Positions 5,173-7,675 of a stretch of 7,675 bases of DNA are shown piece after piece. Source of the DNA: Bacteroidota bacterium (GTDB lineage: Bacteria > Bacteroidota > Ignavibacteria > Kapaibacteriales > UBA2268). The stretch is from positions 1 through 7,675 of the forward strand of contig JAFRQN010000080.1 in NCBI GenBank assembly GCA_017428585.1, written 5' to 3'. A program made the position numbers and the translations under genes. The notes under the pieces were generated by a model, which ran no database searches, was not told the origin of the DNA, and was given only the letters and a program-made list of their open reading frames with translations. Numbering within the stretch: the first letter of the stretch is position 1; every line of letters starts with the position of its first letter.

Positions 5173-7675
5173 ATGAAGGCAAAAATTACCATATTTAATA
5201 TTGTATTGAGTATAATTTTTATTTGTATAAGTATGTGTACAAATAATATATATGCTCAGTCAGATGATAATGAGTTAAATAGTATTACTGGTAAAACTTT
5301 TGTTTTTTCTATTCCACCTGTATTAACAAGCAGTGATAATAAAGACGAAGTTGTACTTACTATTATTTCTCAATCTGAAGTAACTGTAAAAGTTACCGCA
5401 AGGTATGGTTTTTTTAAAATATTAAGTTTGGTTCCTTTTGAAAAAGGAACAGTTATTATGCCTGCATATACTGCTTTCCCTTATCAAAAAACAGGAAAAG
5501 ATAATCCTGTCAGTGAAGGTATATATGATGCTGCAATTCGTATAGAAGCTACTGAACCTATTACTGTTACTGCAGCAGTAAAAAATGATTGCGGCGGTGA
5601 AGGATTTGCTGTACTGCCTATTGAAAGTTTAGGATTAAAATATACTATTTCATCTTTTAATGATGCATCTCGGTTTTATGATGATATGAACAGCCTGCCA
5701 AGTATTGTTACTATTACTGCAAATTATGATAATACTCATGTAAGTTTTTTACTTGGAGGTAATAATGATACTAAAACAGCAGGCGGATTAAGTGTTAATA
5801 ACGAAACTTCGATAGTACTTGCTCAAGGTGATGTATGGGTAATTTCAACAGATGGAGAAAATTCAGATTTAACAGGAAGTGTAATACAAGCAAGTTTGCC
5901 TGTGTCTGTTGTAACAGCTAATCAATGCGCTAATATACCTGTTGATAATGGACCATGTAATTATATAGCAGAAATGGAAATTCCTTCTAATACATTTGGA
6001 AAAAAATTTCTTATTCCTGCATTCCCTGATAGAAAATTTAGTCCTGTTTTAAGGATTGTCGCTGCTGAAGATAATACGACTATTAATGTGGTAGGCGAAC
6101 AAGAATCAAGAAAAATAATAACAAACGGCGGAGTTATAAATTCAGGATATATAGAATTAAGAATTAATGAACCTAATAGTGCAAAACCTGGTATTATTAC
6201 AGCAGATAAACCAATTTCTATTACTTTGTATAATTCTGGGGTAGAAGAAGATGGCGATGAATATGATATATCTATTGCTGAAGCTGCACCTTTTCAAATG
6301 CTCCTAATTCCTCAAGAACAAGCTCTAAGCAGTTATTTATTTGCTGTTCCTGAGGTTGAAGGCGAAAAGTTGTTTGATAAAAATATAATGTGTTTAATTA
6401 TAGAAACAGAAGACAATGAATTTCCTGCTGGATTTAAATTTGGTGAATTTAATGGTGTATCATGGCACTGGGGCGCACCTGGCATTATAAAAAAAGGTGA
6501 AACAATTTTATTTAAAAATGATGTTGATGGCAAAGTATATGCTATGGCATTCTATGATATAAATACTTTATCAACTTGTCAAATTGTTTATGATAAACCT
6601 TTTGCCCTTTATTTATACGGTCAATCTCGTGGAGCAGGGGCTTATGGAACAATCGCAGGAATGGGATTAAAAGATTTAGAAAGTAATGATACTTTACCGC
6701 CTCAACCAACATGGAATATGTTGTGCGGCGGCAATGTTATAGGAAAAATTGAGGATAAGCCTGATAATAAAGAAAATAGATCTAATTTAATTTTACCTGT
6801 GTTCTATACACAAAAAAGTTATAATTATGACAAAGAGTTTGAGCCGATTATTTCTGGTGTAACTCAATCTGCTAACTGGAAATTATTTGTAAGAAATCCT
6901 AATGAAGATGCGCAAGCTGTTATAAAATTTAGCGATAAAGCAGGGAATGATACTGTTATTACAATAAACTATTATGCGGCAATGATTGCAGCAACACCTA
7001 ATATTATTAATTTAGGCGTAGTTAAATTAAATGATAGTATAAAAAAAGATGTAATCATAAAAAACTATTCTAAAACAGATTTTTTTGTTAAAAAGATTAA
7101 TTTCAAAAAATATCCTGAATTATTTCAAGTATCATCTGATATTGATAATGTAATACTTCCTAATGAAGAAATAAATATACAAATACAATTTACTGCTCTA
7201 AAAAAGGGTATTTTTAAAGATACTTTAATTATTAGTGATTCATGTTCTAATTTTAATATTGTTATAATTGAAGTTGCTGTAGATAATTCTATCATTTATG
7301 CTCAAGATGTAGAATTTGATGAAGTTTTAATAGGTACTTCTAAAGAAATTGAATGTCAGGTTGAAAATAGAGGTGATTGTGATTTAGAATTATATAATGT
7401 AATACTGCCTGTCAATACTGAATTTTTGGTTTCATTGCCAGCTATTTTTACCAATGAAAATCCATTAGTATTAAAACCAGGTGAAAATATGAAATTTAAA
7501 ATATCTTTTAAGCCTGTTGGTAATATACAATATACAGATTCTGTTGTTTTTATTTCTGATGCTTTTGGAATTGATAGTGTTACAGTAATTAATGGAACAG
7601 GAGTACAACCAGGACTTGTTGCTGAATCCTATAATTGGGAAGATGTCAGAATTTATCGTTCTGATTTTCCAGTTG
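5173..7675 (+). CDS. Large secreted surface protein: IgGFc-binding-like region plus choice-of-anchor-D-like repeats (3' end outside window)
   Basis: The frame is open from the ATG at 5173 to the window end, giving 834 residues and continuing. Residues 1-28 are a signal peptide: Lys2 and Lys4, a hydrophobic core, and probable cleavage after Ala28 before Gln29 (IYAQS). Met21 before Cys22 does not suit a lipobox. Residues about 38-485 resemble the IgGFc-binding protein N-terminal region, best seen at 243-280 with PVSVVTANQCANIP, Cys262 and FGKKF, followed by AAEDNTTINV. Strand motifs of the form Pro-[IVF]-[TSA]-[VIL] recur at 129, 243, 347 and 476. A linker with TLPPQPTW (507-514) leads to a beta-rich segment ending GNDTVITI. 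Two choice-of-anchor-D/ASH-like domains follow (about 608-703 and 706-813), and a third unit starts at about 814. A cell-surface or matrix role is inferred; a C-terminal sorting domain could lie beyond the window. The divergent hydG is not obviously related in function. Confidence 0.82.
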   Translation, partial: MKAKITIFNIVLSIIFICISMCTNNIYAQSDDNELNSITGKTFVFSIPPVLTSSDNKDEVVLTIISQSEVTVKVTARYGFFKILSLVPFEKGTVIMPAYTAFPYQKTGKDNPVSEGIYDAAIRIEATEPITVTAAVKNDCGGEGFAVLPIESLGLKYTISSFNDASRFYDDMNSLPSIVTITANYDNTHVSFLLGGNNDTKTAGGLSVNNETSIVLAQGDVWVISTDGENSDLTGSVIQASLPVSVVTANQCANIPVDNGPCNYIAEMEIPSNTFGKKFLIPAFPDRKFSPVLRIVAAEDNTTINVVGEQESRKIITNGGVINSGYIELRINEPNSAKPGIITADKPISITLYNSGVEEDGDEYDISIAEAAPFQMLLIPQEQALSSYLFAVPEVEGEKLFDKNIMCLIIETEDNEFPAGFKFGEFNGVSWHWGAPGIIKKGETILFKNDVDGKVYAMAFYDINTLSTCQIVYDKPFALYLYGQSRGAGAYGTIAGMGLKDLESNDTLPPQPTWNMLCGGNVIGKIEDKPDNKENRSNLILPVFYTQKSYNYDKEFEPIISGVTQSANWKLFVRNPNEDAQAVIKFSDKAGNDTVITINYYAAMIAATPNIINLGVVKLNDSIKKDVIIKNYSKTDFFVKKINFKKYPELFQVSSDIDNVILPNEEINIQIQFTALKKGIFKDTLIISDSCSNFNIVIIEVAVDNSIIYAQDVEFDEVLIGTSKEIECQVENRGDCDLELYNVILPVNTEFLVSLPAIFTNENPLVLKPGENMKFKISFKPVGNIQYTDSVVFISDAFGIDSVTVINGTGVQPGLVAESYNWEDVRIYRSDFPV

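Noticed and set aside
5194..5260. The large secreted protein as a lipoprotein with Cys22 as the lipid-bearing residue
   Set aside because: The residue before Cys22 is Met, which does not fit the lipobox, while Ala28-Gln29 is a good signal peptidase I site.
6333..6533. 66-codon open frame on the minus strand
   Set aside because: It lies wholly inside the large plus-strand gene, has no ribosome site or domain, and is a shadow frame.
1..7675. CRISPR arrays, insertion sequences, tRNA or rRNA genes, toxin-antitoxin or defence modules
   Set aside because: I read for these and saw no regularly spaced repeats, transposase-like frames, terminal inverted repeats or cloverleaf sequences; all gaps between genes are under 250 bases.

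Overview
The window is strongly AT-rich and gene-dense. It reads as chromosome from an anaerobic member of the Bacteroidota/FCB group; a Kapabacteria- or Ignavibacteria-like lineage is possible, but I cannot fix the genus. Three things support this. A textbook Bacteroidota promoter (TTTG, exactly 19 bases, TAnnTTTG) lies upstream of hydG. Most start codons have no Shine-Dalgarno sequence. A long secreted protein combines IgGFc-binding-like and choice-of-anchor-D-like modules, an architecture common in that group. HydG, the [FeFe]-hydrogenase maturase, points to hydrogen metabolism and an oxygen-free habitat.

Layout, left to right. Positions 1-147 are an AT-rich leader. Positions 148-1103 hold rpsF (bS6, with a long acidic tail) and rplI (bL9), overlapping by one base; both have good ribosome binding sites, and a terminator overlaps the rplI stop. 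Positions 1148-2059 hold a short serA-type phosphoglycerate dehydrogenase with its own terminator. Positions 2139-3047 hold a C_GCAxxG_C_C family protein and an Ogt-type DNA alkyl-cysteine methyltransferase. These end at a hairpin that serves as terminator for both strands. On the minus strand, 4925-3079 is a two-gene unit: hydG, then a YbgC/FadM-like hotdog thioesterase 14 bases downstream. A divergent 247-base AT-rich intergenic region (4926-5172) separates hydG from a large plus-strand gene that starts at 5173 and is still open at the window end.

The window is mostly housekeeping and shows no clear defence, mobile or CRISPR element. The items most worth a second look are these: the large secreted protein with four recurring strand motifs; the restriction of strong Shine-Dalgarno sites to the two ribosomal protein genes; the absence of rpsR and ssb between rpsF and rplI; the acidic tail on bS6; and hydG standing apart from hydE, hydF and the hydrogenase genes, at least within this window.
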